This document shows, in pieces, positions 16,812 to 24,134 of a stretch of 37,897 nucleotides of DNA (the first letter of the stretch is position 1; every line of letters starts with the position of its first letter). The stretch is from positions 146,904 through 184,800 of the forward strand of contig PMHO01000054.1 in the NCBI GenBank assembly GCA_003156715.1, in the 5' to 3' direction. The translations under genes and the position numbers were made by a program. The notes beneath the pieces are model-generated. The model did not search any database and had not been told where the DNA came from. It worked only from the letters and a program-made list of their open reading frames with translations. This DNA is from Candidatus Tityobacter terrigena. GTDB taxonomy: Bacteria > Vulcanimicrobiota > Vulcanimicrobiia > Vulcanimicrobiales > Vulcanimicrobiaceae.

Positions 16812-18347
16812 TCAAAGGGGTATGCGCGCCTTCACGCGTTCGTACGTAAGGCCGTACTTCTCCGCGATCGAGATCGCGTACGACCGCCCATCTGCCGGTT
16901 TGCGCACCACCTTGTACGTCCGCAAAACCGGGTTGTCCGGCACGACGGTGCTGACCATGCTGACCGTTTTTTCGCTCGAGGTTGCGAGCTCGTCGAGAAA
17001 GGTCACGCACACGCACAGGAGATCGAGTTCGGCGACTCGGTCGATTATTTTTCGCGCCAAGAAAACCGCGTCGCTTAACGTCGTCGAATTGAAACACTCA
17101 TTTACGATCAGGATGCTTTGCGGCGTCGCTTTTCGAAGGATAGCGCGAATTCGCATCAGATCGTCTTGCAGTTTTCCGCGCAGGTTTTCAATTTTCTCTT
17201 CTTTTTCAAAATGCGTGAAGATCGAATCGAATAAGAACAGGTGCGCGTCCCGCCCCGGCACGGGACAGCCGATGCTCGCCAAATGATGCAACTGCCCGAA
17301 GGTGCGCGCCAGTGTCGTCTTGCCGCCTTGGTTCGGCCCTGAAACGATAAGGACTCGCTCTTTGCCGTGGAGATCGATGTCGTTGCAAACGATTTCCGTC
17401 TCCGTGCCGGTCAGCGTGGTCGCGAGCGCAAGATCGAACACTTCCTGAGCGTGAACCGCTTTGTTGGTAGCAGAAACCCTCGCGTAAGTGAACCTCAGAC
17501 CGGCTCGTTTGAAACGGCTCATGTATTCCAGGTACGCGATATAGAACTCGATCTCGCGATCGAAGCGCATCAACGTGGGATCGGCGAAACCCTGGTGCCG
17601 TACGAAGAACTCGTCAAGTTCGGCAAAGGGCTGTTTGTGGAGCAGAGACACGAATTCGAGTACCTTCGCCTCGACGTGGTTCATTTCGACCGACGAAGAG
17701 AGTCTGACTCGATAGTCGTCAACGGCGCCTTGCCGGAATTTTTCGAACGTGTGGGCAACCTGCGCGCTATAATCGTCCTCCGAGTCGTATTTCCGAACCG
17801 TGAAGCCGTTGCCCTTAATCAGGATGGAATAGTTGACCTTGGCCAAGTCGCCCGCTATCGTGCTCGACGTTGCCAGGAGGAACGCGAAAGGATCGGACCC
17901 GGCATAGTTCGCCACGAAGTCGCGAAATGCGAGCAGGCCGCGCGAGGCCACCTTCAACTCCAGCAGGTCGCCGTTTATTGCGCGCACCGCGGCGCAGTAC
18001 GTTTCGACGGCGTGGAGAAACCACCGCTCCTTCTGATATTTGTAATAAAGTTTGTTCGACTGCTCGAGTTGCTCGCGCATGAGCCGCATACTCGCTGCGA
18101 ACCGGTTGACGCACGCGAGAACTCGCTCGTCCTCTAAGTCGCGCATCACGTCTGCCCGATACTCGATCGCCTCGATCGTCTTGAGGGAGTCATAAAAGAA
18201 GGGCTTGAGTTCGTACTCTTGCTTTCCAGCCGCGATCCCCTCTACGATCTGGTCGAGGTTCAAGTCGCGAAAGTACTCGGGCGCCTCAGCCGGCGCGTCG
18301 CCGGTGTCGGCTCGACCGTGCTCGTAGAGGATGCTTTGGAATGGCAT
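16812..18347 (-). CDS. MutS-like ATPase B of a tandem pair
   Basis: This 511-residue protein is the first gene of the pair. Its layout matches its neighbour: no mismatch-binding domain, a helical middle (about 30-300) and a C-terminal MutS-type ATPase domain. Walker A is SGPNQGGKTT with K343; Walker B ends N416-E417 (ILIVNECFN), again Asn for Asp. Unlike ATPase A, the switch position reads CVCVTFLDEL, with Phe in place of the conserved His. The pair is therefore asymmetric, as in eukaryotic MutS-homologue heterodimers, with this subunit perhaps the weaker ATPase. The ATG is at 18347; only a distant GGAAG precedes it. A 406-bp region with several hairpins separates it from the divergent Hyf-like operon. 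Confidence 0.85.
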   Translation of the reverse strand: MPFQSILYEHGRADTGDAPAEAPEYFRDLNLDQIVEGIAAGKQEYELKPFFYDSLKTIEAIEYRADVMRDLEDERVLACVNRFAASMRLMREQLEQSNKLYYKYQKERWFLHAVETYCAAVRAINGDLLELKVASRGLLAFRDFVANYAGSDPFAFLLATSSTIAGDLAKVNYSILIKGNGFTVRKYDSEDDYSAQVAHTFEKFRQGAVDDYRVRLSSSVEMNHVEAKVLEFVSLLHKQPFAELDEFFVRHQGFADPTLMRFDREIEFYIAYLEYMSRFKRAGLRFTYARVSATNKAVHAQEVFDLALATTLTGTETEIVCNDIDLHGKERVLIVSGPNQGGKTTLARTFGQLHHLASIGCPVPGRDAHLFLFDSIFTHFEKEEKIENLRGKLQDDLMRIRAILRKATPQSILIVNECFNSTTLSDAVFLARKIIDRVAELDLLCVCVTFLDELATSSEKTVSMVSTVVPDNPVLRTYKVVRKPADGRSYAISIAEKYGLTYERVKARIPL

Positions 18348-18427
18348 TGGAACGCGGCTCGCTTCCGTTAACGGGGCGACATCGCGTTAGCCCTTTGATG
18401 GGGTAACCGGCGCAGCGCGTTGCGGGC

Positions 18428-18505
18428 CGAAGTTGGCCTTCGCATGACTCTCCTACAGGAGCCATCAGTCGCTTGGGCGACGAGTCAGCGGCGAGCCCCA
18501 TCGCC
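18428..18505. promoter_or_regulatory. Cluster of four short inverted repeats
   Basis: Four perfect 5-bp hairpins occur in 78 bp: CGAAG/CTTCG (18428-18442), CTCCT/AGGAG (18450-18461), GTCGC/GCGAC (18468-18481) and GGCGA/TCGCC (18490-18505). Such density suggests a structured leader for the MutS-like operon or a small RNA. Short G+C-rich stems also arise by chance, so support is modest. Confidence 0.25.
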
Positions 18506-18668
18506 TCTCGACGGTGTGATTTTTCTCCGGCAGAGAGCGAGACCTGCCTAGTCGAACCGTCTCGCAACGGGAGGGGCGAGAGCGGCTGGAAGGTGCCTCA
18601 AAAGCCAACATCCAAAAAAAGACTAGAAAGCCGCGATGGAGCTCGCGTACAGCCCGAAACGGGACGAT

Positions 18669-18700
18669 GGCTCCTACTCAACCCTTCCGAGTATGGAGCC
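18669..18700 (+). promoter_or_regulatory. Hairpin upstream of the Hyf-like operon
   Basis: GGCTCC-T-ACTC starting at 18669 pairs with GAGT-AT-GGAGCC ending at 18700 (10 paired bases with a small bulge, loop about 9 nt), 53 bp before the first gene of the operon. It could be a leader structure or an operator-like element; function unknown. Confidence 0.35.
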
Positions 18701-18753
18701 GGCTTTGCTTCTCGTATTAGACCCGAATCCAACACTGGCGCGGCGGACGATCG

Positions 18754-19704
18754 ATGGCACTGTCGATCGCTCTTAACGTTTCGCAGCTCGCGTTCGTCCT
18801 GCTGCTGTCGCCGCTTTTTGCGGGCATCCTGGCGCGCTGCAAAGAGATCGTCCAGTCCAAACGCGGCCCGAGCCTGCTGCAGCCGTATCGCGATCTGCGC
18901 AAGCTCTTCGGAAAAGACGAACGGGTTCCGCAGGACAGCAGTTGGATCTTCCGAGCGACGCCCTACGTCGTTTTCGTCGTTCCGCTGATCGTAACGCTGC
19001 TCATCCCGGTCCTCACGGACTTCCCGCTGTTCCTTGCGTTCGCCGGCGACATGCTGGCTGCGGGCTTCATCTTCGCCATTTCGGGTTTCTTCTTCACGCT
19101 CGCCGCCATCGACGGCGGGAACCCCTACGGAGCGATGGGGGCGAGCCGCACGCGCATGGTCGGCTTCTTGGCCGAGCCGGTCATCATCGTCGTCCTCTTT
19201 ACCGTGTCGTTCGTGGCGAATTCGACCATTCCGTATATCGTGCAACAGCACTGGGTCCATCCGATCGCAAACTTCTTCTCGCCATCGCACATTTTGCTTC
19301 TCATCGCGTTCTTCATGATCATCCTCGCCGAAACGGGAAAACTTCCCGTCGACAACCCGAGTGGCCACTTCGAGCTCGCCATGATCGACGAGTCTAAGGT
19401 TCTGGAGTTTTCGGGTCGCGGGGCGGCCTTGATCAAGTACGGCGGCTACATGAAGTTTACGGTCCTGGCCGTGGTCTTTCTTAACGTCCTGCTGACGCCG
19501 TGGGGGCTCGCCCAGGCGGGCTCGCCCGCCGACGTGGCGCTCGCGGTGATGGCGGTGGCGTTGAAGATCGTGGCGCTGAGCCTGGGAATCGTCATCGTGG
19601 AATCGTCGTTCGCCAAACTCCGGCTCTTTCGCATTGCGGAGTTCCTCGGCGCCGCCTTCGTCGTCTCGGTGACCGCGATGGTGACGCAACTGCTGCGCCT
19701 CTAA
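18754..19704 (+). CDS. HyfC/HycD-like (NuoH-type) membrane subunit
   Basis: This 316-residue polytopic protein is the NuoH-like subunit that couples the redox arm to the ion-pumping arm in complex I and group 4 hydrogenase complexes. About eight TM helices are present. Key motifs are KRGPSLLQPYRDLRKLF (residues about 36-52), the buried acid E141 in GFLAEPVII, and the cytoplasmic loop ETGKLPVDNPSGHFELAMID (E193 to D212), as in HycD/HyfC. It is the first gene of a six-gene operon in which HyfB comes last rather than first. The ATG at 18754 has little upstream ribosome-binding sequence. Assignment to the family is firm; the reaction of the complex is not. Confidence 0.93.
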   Translation: MALSIALNVSQLAFVLLLSPLFAGILARCKEIVQSKRGPSLLQPYRDLRKLFGKDERVPQDSSWIFRATPYVVFVVPLIVTLLIPVLTDFPLFLAFAGDMLAAGFIFAISGFFFTLAAIDGGNPYGAMGASRTRMVGFLAEPVIIVVLFTVSFVANSTIPYIVQQHWVHPIANFFSPSHILLLIAFFMIILAETGKLPVDNPSGHFELAMIDESKVLEFSGRGAALIKYGGYMKFTVLAVVFLNVLLTPWGLAQAGSPADVALAVMAVALKIVALSLGIVIVESSFAKLRLFRIAEFLGAAFVVSVTAMVTQLLRL

Positions 19705-19727
19705 GATCTGCACGGACACAAAAAGGA

Positions 19728-20393
19728 ATGTCGCTACTTTCCGAACTCAACGCGCTGGCACTGGGCCTTTTCATCATCAGTACGATTGCCATGACGGTCA
19801 CGCGCCAGATCGGTGCGTGCATCCAGATCTTCGTCGTGCAGTCGTTGCTCCTGGCCGCATCGGCCTTCCTGCTCGGCGCATCGACGCCTTCGTGGCATCT
19901 TATTGCCCTGGGATGCGTCACGGTCATCGGCAAGGCGATCAGCATACCTTGGCTGCTGCGGGCGCTCGTTCCAAGCGAGATTCATCGCACGCGTGAGCTC
20001 TCGCAGACCATCGATGCGCCGACGGCGCTGCTCGCAGCCCTCGGGCTCACGCTGCTCGGGTACGCGTTCGGCGCCCATATCGTGGGTGCTGCGCCAAACC
20101 TTTCTTCCGGTAACGTGTCGATGGGCATCGCGGCGTTGCTGGTGGGCCTGCTGCTCTTGGCCGTGCGCATCGAGGCGGTCCCACAGCTGTTGGGCATCCT
20201 AGCGATGGAGAACGGCGCCTTTCTTGCCGGGATCGCCATCGCGCCGGACTTCCCGTTGATTGCGGAGCTCGCAATCGCCTTCGACGTACTGCTGCTCGGT
20301 TTCATCGTCGCGCTTCTCACACGCGCGGCCTACCGGCGCATCGGAACGACGGAAGTCGGAGGGCTGTCGGCCCTGCGCGAACGCATCAAATGA
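19728..20393 (+). CDS. HyfE-like (NuoK-type) membrane subunit
   Basis: This 221-residue protein has about six TM helices and the length of HyfE (216 residues in E. coli). It contains a NuoK-related core in the C-terminal half, with E162 in 'AVRIEAVPQLLGILAMENGA' and E176 near it, acids expected in the proton path. A short basic segment with SEIHRTREL lies between helices, as in HyfE. The ATG at 19728 follows AAAAGGA, and its stop overlaps the next gene as ATGA. It lies 23 bp after the HyfC-like gene. Membership in the same complex is strongly implied by order and coupling. Confidence 0.88.
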   Translation: MSLLSELNALALGLFIISTIAMTVTRQIGACIQIFVVQSLLLAASAFLLGASTPSWHLIALGCVTVIGKAISIPWLLRALVPSEIHRTRELSQTIDAPTALLAALGLTLLGYAFGAHIVGAAPNLSSGNVSMGIAALLVGLLLLAVRIEAVPQLLGILAMENGAFLAGIAIAPDFPLIAELAIAFDVLLLGFIVALLTRAAYRRIGTTEVGGLSALRERIK

Positions 20394-21829
20394 TTCTTGC
20401 GATCCCGCTCCTTGCCGTGCTCGCAGCCTTGTGGTGTGCGATTCCGCGCGCTGGCCGCGCGGCCCCGGCGGTGACGGTCCTGGCCGCCATTGCCGTGCTG
20501 TCGCTCTCGATACGCCTGCTTTGGACGTTGAGCGGCGGCGGCACGCTGACGGTGATCCGAGGCTGGGTCGAGCTCAATTCTCTGGCCGCGCTGCTTCTCA
20601 CCCTGATCGCGCTCGTTTACGCGACTGCGGCACTTTTCTCGTGGGGCTACCTGGCAAGCGACGCAACGAGCGAGAGCCGCATCCGCCTCTACCACGCGAA
20701 TTTCAATCTGTTCGCCTTCTCGATGCTGAGCATCCCGATGCTGAACGAGATTGGCCTCGTCTGGATCTTCGTCGAGCTCACGAGCCTTCTCTCGATCCTG
20801 CTGGTGAGCTTTGCGATCTCGGCCGACGCCCTCGAGGCGGCCTGGAAGTACATGGTGCTCACGTTGCTCGGAGCAACCATCGCGGTCTTGGGCGTGCTCG
20901 TCCTTTACTGGGCATTGCACGCCACGGGGAGCACCGAGTTTACCTGGGACGGCCTCCATGCGGCCGCCGCACGCATGCCCCACGCGCTGTTGGGCTTTGC
21001 CTTCGTCCTGCTGCTGGTTGGCTACGGAGCCAAGATCGGGCTGGTTCCGCTGCACACGTGGCTACCCGATGCGCACAGCCAGGCGCCTTCGCCGGTCTGC
21101 GCCATGCTGTCGGGCATCGAAACGAGCGTGATCCTGTACGTCGTTCTCCGGCTCCGCAACGTTTTCGCCGGAGATCCGTCGTTGCACGTCGGGGCGTGGT
21201 TCGTGGTGCTCGGCCTCATTTCGGTCGGTGCCGCCGCGCTGCTTCTTACCCAGACGCAAGACTACAAGCGTCTCTTCGCGTTTTCGACCGTGGAACACAT
21301 GGGCATCATCCTGACCGCCGCCGGCCTGCTAACCCCGGCCGGAGACGTCGCCGCCGTGTGGCAACTGCTCGCTCATAGTGCTACCAAGTCGCTCTGCTTT
21401 TACGCTGCAGGCGTAACCCTGATAGCGACCGGTACGCGCGACATTGCCGCGATCCGCGGCTTGCTCGGAACGAGCCGTTTCGCCGCCGCGGCGCTCCTGT
21501 TCGGCGCTCTCGCGATCGGCGGAGCACCACCCTTCGCCGTCTTCCTCAGCGAGTTAGCCATTCTGCGCGCAGGCCTGCTGGCGCACGCTTATGTGCTCGT
21601 TGCGCTTCTAGCATTTTTTATCGTCGTCGCATTCTTCGGTTTACTGTGGCACGTGACGAATATGGTCGCCGGGCCGCCGGAATCGGAGCCGCGGCGGCGA
21701 CGCATACCGTTGACCTGCGCGTGGGCGCTGCTCCTCGCTGCGCTTCCCGTCGTCATCTTGGGCGTTTGGCTGCCGCAGGGACTTGCCCAGGCGCTCGAAA
21801 GTGCCGCCAGGGTGTTGGGGGCAGCGTGA
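20390..21829 (+). CDS. HyfF-like antiporter-type membrane subunit
   Basis: This 479-residue protein belongs to the NuoL/M/N-MrpA/D antiporter-like family and should move protons or sodium ions. The two key residues are E129 (WIFVELTSLL) in TM5 and K215 (GYGAKIGLVPLHTWLPDAH) in TM7; further lysines sit in DYKRLFAFSTVEHMG and HSATKSLCFY, the broken helix and TM12 region. About 14 TM segments are visible. The ATG at 20390 overlaps the preceding stop, and its own stop overlaps the next GTG (GTGA). Length and order fit HyfF (526 residues in E. coli). Confidence 0.92.
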   Translation: MILAIPLLAVLAALWCAIPRAGRAAPAVTVLAAIAVLSLSIRLLWTLSGGGTLTVIRGWVELNSLAALLLTLIALVYATAALFSWGYLASDATSESRIRLYHANFNLFAFSMLSIPMLNEIGLVWIFVELTSLLSILLVSFAISADALEAAWKYMVLTLLGATIAVLGVLVLYWALHATGSTEFTWDGLHAAAARMPHALLGFAFVLLLVGYGAKIGLVPLHTWLPDAHSQAPSPVCAMLSGIETSVILYVVLRLRNVFAGDPSLHVGAWFVVLGLISVGAAALLLTQTQDYKRLFAFSTVEHMGIILTAAGLLTPAGDVAAVWQLLAHSATKSLCFYAAGVTLIATGTRDIAAIRGLLGTSRFAAAALLFGALAIGGAPPFAVFLSELAILRAGLLAHAYVLVALLAFFIVVAFFGLLWHVTNMVAGPPESEPRRRRIPLTCAWALLLAALPVVILGVWLPQGLAQALESAARVLGAA

Positions 21830-23391
21830 CGACTCTTACCGACGTCCTCCAGGGCTTACGATCGAACTGGCTCGCAGTAGCGTGGAGCTTGGAGCAAGAT
21901 TCCATCGCTGCCTCGATACCGGCCGAGTGCCTGAGTGACGTCGTCACGTACTTGCACGCCCACGAATGGCGCCTGGGAACCGTCGTTGCGACGGACCGTG
22001 GAACGTCGCTCGAAGTACGCTACGCTTTCTACGCCGGCCGATATCCCGGTTGGGCGCAGCTCGTCGTTGCCGCCGATCCGGTCGCAAGAGTGCTGCCGAG
22101 CATCACGCCTGTCCTGATCGCTGCCGATTGGTTCGAACGCGAGATCGAGGATCTTTTCTCGATCCGTTTCACGCAGCACCCGCGTTTGGGCGATTTCGTT
22201 TTGCATGATAACCAATGGGCCGAGAACAACGGGCTCATGCGGCCGAACGTACGGTCGAGCGCCGACATGGAAGAGCAGCGCCGGGCATGGCGGCCCCGGC
22301 GTGTCCTCAAGGAGGAGGGCGCCTTCGTGATGCCGATCGGCCCGATCTATTCCGCAGATGCGGAGTCCGCACTATTCTTGCTCGAAACGGTTGGCGAAGA
22401 CGTGGTCCGCGCCATACCGAGACTCTTCTACAAGTATCGTGCGATCGAAAAGCTGGCCGAAGGGAGAAGCGTCCGCGACGTGCTGCTTCTCGCCGAACGC
22501 TGTTCGGGAACGAGCGCCATCGGAAACGGTCTTGCCTACTGCCACGCCGTTGAGCGCGCCCTTCTAATCGACGTCCCGCCGCGCGCCGCAGCTCTGCGGG
22601 CGTTTTTCGCCGAACTCGAGCGCATTCGCCACCACGTAACCTCAGTGCGAGAGATATGCGCTTCGACCTCGCTCGCGGTCGCCGCCAGTCAGGCACTCTG
22701 GCTCGAAGAGCAGTTGCTGCGCATCTGCGGTGCCGTTGCGGAACATCGCTATTTCTTCGGCGTGCTCGATATCGGCGGTCTCATGCACGACTACGATCCG
22801 GCGGCGCTCGAGGTTGCCGCGGACGGGGCCGGCGCGCTCTCGGGCCGGATTCGCATACTTCGTGATGCGCTGCAGAATTCGAGCAGCTTTCTGGATCGCA
22901 TCGAGCAGATTGGGATCGTTGACGAACACGCCGCGCGGACGTTCGAGCTCGTCGGCCCGTTCGCACGTGCCAGCGGCGTCTCGGCCGACATGCGCTCCAT
23001 CCAACCCTACGGAGCGTACGCGTCGGTCGCCTTCGCCGTACCGACCGAGGCCGAAGGAGACGGGTACGCGCGCCTTAGGATCCTCTTCGCAGAAATCGCG
23101 CAGTCGCTACAGATCGTTCGGACGCTCTTGCGCGAACTGCCGGCCGGCCCGGTCCGGACGGAACCAACGATGCGTGCCGGCTTCGGCTTGGGTTGGACGG
23201 AAGCGCCGCGCGGCGCTTCGATCCAGTGGGTCCAGGTAGGCGAGGAGGGGACCATCTTGCGATATCGGCTTACGCCGCCTTCATTTCGCAACTGGCACGG
23301 GTTCCACGTGGCGACCGAAGGCTTCGCATTCCAGGATTTTCCAATCGTGCTCGCCACGCTCGACCTTTCCGTCGCGGAAAACGACCGGTGA
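21826..23391 (+). CDS. HycE/HyfG-like large subunit lacking all Ni-binding cysteines
   Basis: This 521-residue protein is a fusion of a NuoC-like domain (about 1-150; ADWFEREIEDLFSIRF) and a NuoD/[NiFe]-hydrogenase large-subunit-like domain (about 165-521; RAIEKLAEGRS). In true group 4 hydrogenases, CxxC in an ERVCGICG-type motif and a C-terminal DPCxxCxxR bind the Ni-Fe centre. Here the first aligns with ERCSGTS, placing S227 and S230 at the cysteine positions (C226 is one residue off), and the second with DLSVAENDR (513-521), placing S515 and E518 there. No Ni-Fe site can form, and no processing site is needed. The protein resembles the large subunit of Ehr (energy-converting hydrogenase-related) complexes, of unknown substrate. 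It is translationally coupled by GTGA on both sides. Confidence 0.9.
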   Translation: MTTLTDVLQGLRSNWLAVAWSLEQDSIAASIPAECLSDVVTYLHAHEWRLGTVVATDRGTSLEVRYAFYAGRYPGWAQLVVAADPVARVLPSITPVLIAADWFEREIEDLFSIRFTQHPRLGDFVLHDNQWAENNGLMRPNVRSSADMEEQRRAWRPRRVLKEEGAFVMPIGPIYSADAESALFLLETVGEDVVRAIPRLFYKYRAIEKLAEGRSVRDVLLLAERCSGTSAIGNGLAYCHAVERALLIDVPPRAAALRAFFAELERIRHHVTSVREICASTSLAVAASQALWLEEQLLRICGAVAEHRYFFGVLDIGGLMHDYDPAALEVAADGAGALSGRIRILRDALQNSSSFLDRIEQIGIVDEHAARTFELVGPFARASGVSADMRSIQPYGAYASVAFAVPTEAEGDGYARLRILFAEIAQSLQIVRTLLRELPAGPVRTEPTMRAGFGLGWTEAPRGASIQWVQVGEEGTILRYRLTPPSFRNWHGFHVATEGFAFQDFPIVLATLDLSVAENDR

Positions 23392-24134
23392 ACTGGTTTG
23401 TGCGCGGTCTGTTGGCGGGTATTCGCACCGAAGCGGAACCCGGCGGCAAGGACACGCCGCCGTCCATATCGCCGGGCCTGCCTCGAACGACGCTTCACGC
23501 TTCGCCCGAGGCAGCTATCGACATCGCCGCCGTTTGCCCAACGGGCGCGATCGTCGCGCACGATGCTCTGGCCAGCGTCGTACAAGACCTGTGCGTGCAT
23601 TGCATGCGCTGCAAGCCTTCCGACCCGGGGGCAGCGGGCGGACAGGAGTGGCGGCACGACGTTCGCTTCGCGCACGGCCCCGAGGGCGGTGAAGCAGAAC
23701 CGTTGGACCGGCGTTTCACGCGGTCGCTGCACGTGCGCATCGTCGATGCCGGCGACTGCGGATCGTGCTTGAACGAGCTCGCGCAACTCAACGGACCGTC
23801 ATACAACCTTCACCGTTTTGGCATCTTCATTACCCCGACCCCGCGGCAGGCCGACGTGCTGCTCGTCGTCGGACCGGTCACGCGTCAGATGCGCGGTCCC
23901 CTCAAAGCGGCCTACGATGCCATGCCGGATCCCAAACGCGTCGTCGCAGTGGGTGCATGCGCTGCCGGCGGCGGTATCTTCGGGCCATCGCTGATGTGTG
24001 CGGGCGGGGCCGCGGACGCCGTCCCAGTCGACCTCGTCGTTCCGGGATGTCCGCCGCCGCCATTTGCAATCGTCCACGCGTTGCGCGCCGTCTGCGGGGC
24101 GCGACCGCTCGACCCATCGGGTAATCTTGGATGA
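23388..24134 (+). CDS. HyfI/NuoB-like small subunit with fused N-terminal half-ferredoxin
   Basis: This 248-residue protein has two parts. Residues about 100-248 are a NuoB/HyfI-like small subunit, with C124 and C127 (DCGSC), C191 (VGACAAGG) and C221 (VPGCPPPP) positioned to bind the [4Fe-4S] cluster equivalent to N2. Residues 1-90 hold C50 (CPTGAI) followed by C69-x2-C72-x2-C75 (CVHCMRC). In two-cluster ferredoxins the CP cysteine of the first motif and the first three cysteines of the second bind the same cluster, so this is exactly one complete ligand set. A separate HyfH/NuoI ferredoxin gene is absent from the operon. The GTG start at 23388 overlaps the preceding stop; the 3' end overlaps the HyfB-like ATG. 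Confidence 0.88.
   Translation: MNWFVRGLLAGIRTEAEPGGKDTPPSISPGLPRTTLHASPEAAIDIAAVCPTGAIVAHDALASVVQDLCVHCMRCKPSDPGAAGGQEWRHDVRFAHGPEGGEAEPLDRRFTRSLHVRIVDAGDCGSCLNELAQLNGPSYNLHRFGIFITPTPRQADVLLVVGPVTRQMRGPLKAAYDAMPDPKRVVAVGACAAGGGIFGPSLMCAGGAADAVPVDLVVPGCPPPPFAIVHALRAVCGARPLDPSGNLG

Larger units (their letters stand above)
18348..18753. other. Divergent intergenic region between the MutS-like and Hyf-like operons
   Basis: This 406-bp non-coding stretch must carry the promoters of both divergent operons. I found no clear -35/-10 pair. It contains a cluster of short hairpins at 18428-18505, a T run at 18520-18524 and a longer stem at 18669-18700. No gene longer than background is believed here. 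Confidence 0.5.

Noticed and set aside
15218..18347. Standard MutS1 mismatch repair or MutS2
   Set aside because: No N-terminal mismatch-recognition domain, no Smr domain, two tandem genes of about 510 residues and altered Walker B.
18700..18753. tRNA-like T-arm on the minus strand (GGATTCGGGTC)
   Set aside because: No acceptor stem or anticodon arm could be folded around it.
18598..19719. 373-codon minus-strand frame over the HyfC-like gene
   Set aside because: Composition is almost all charged residues, it is antisense to a clear NuoH-family protein, and it has no domain.
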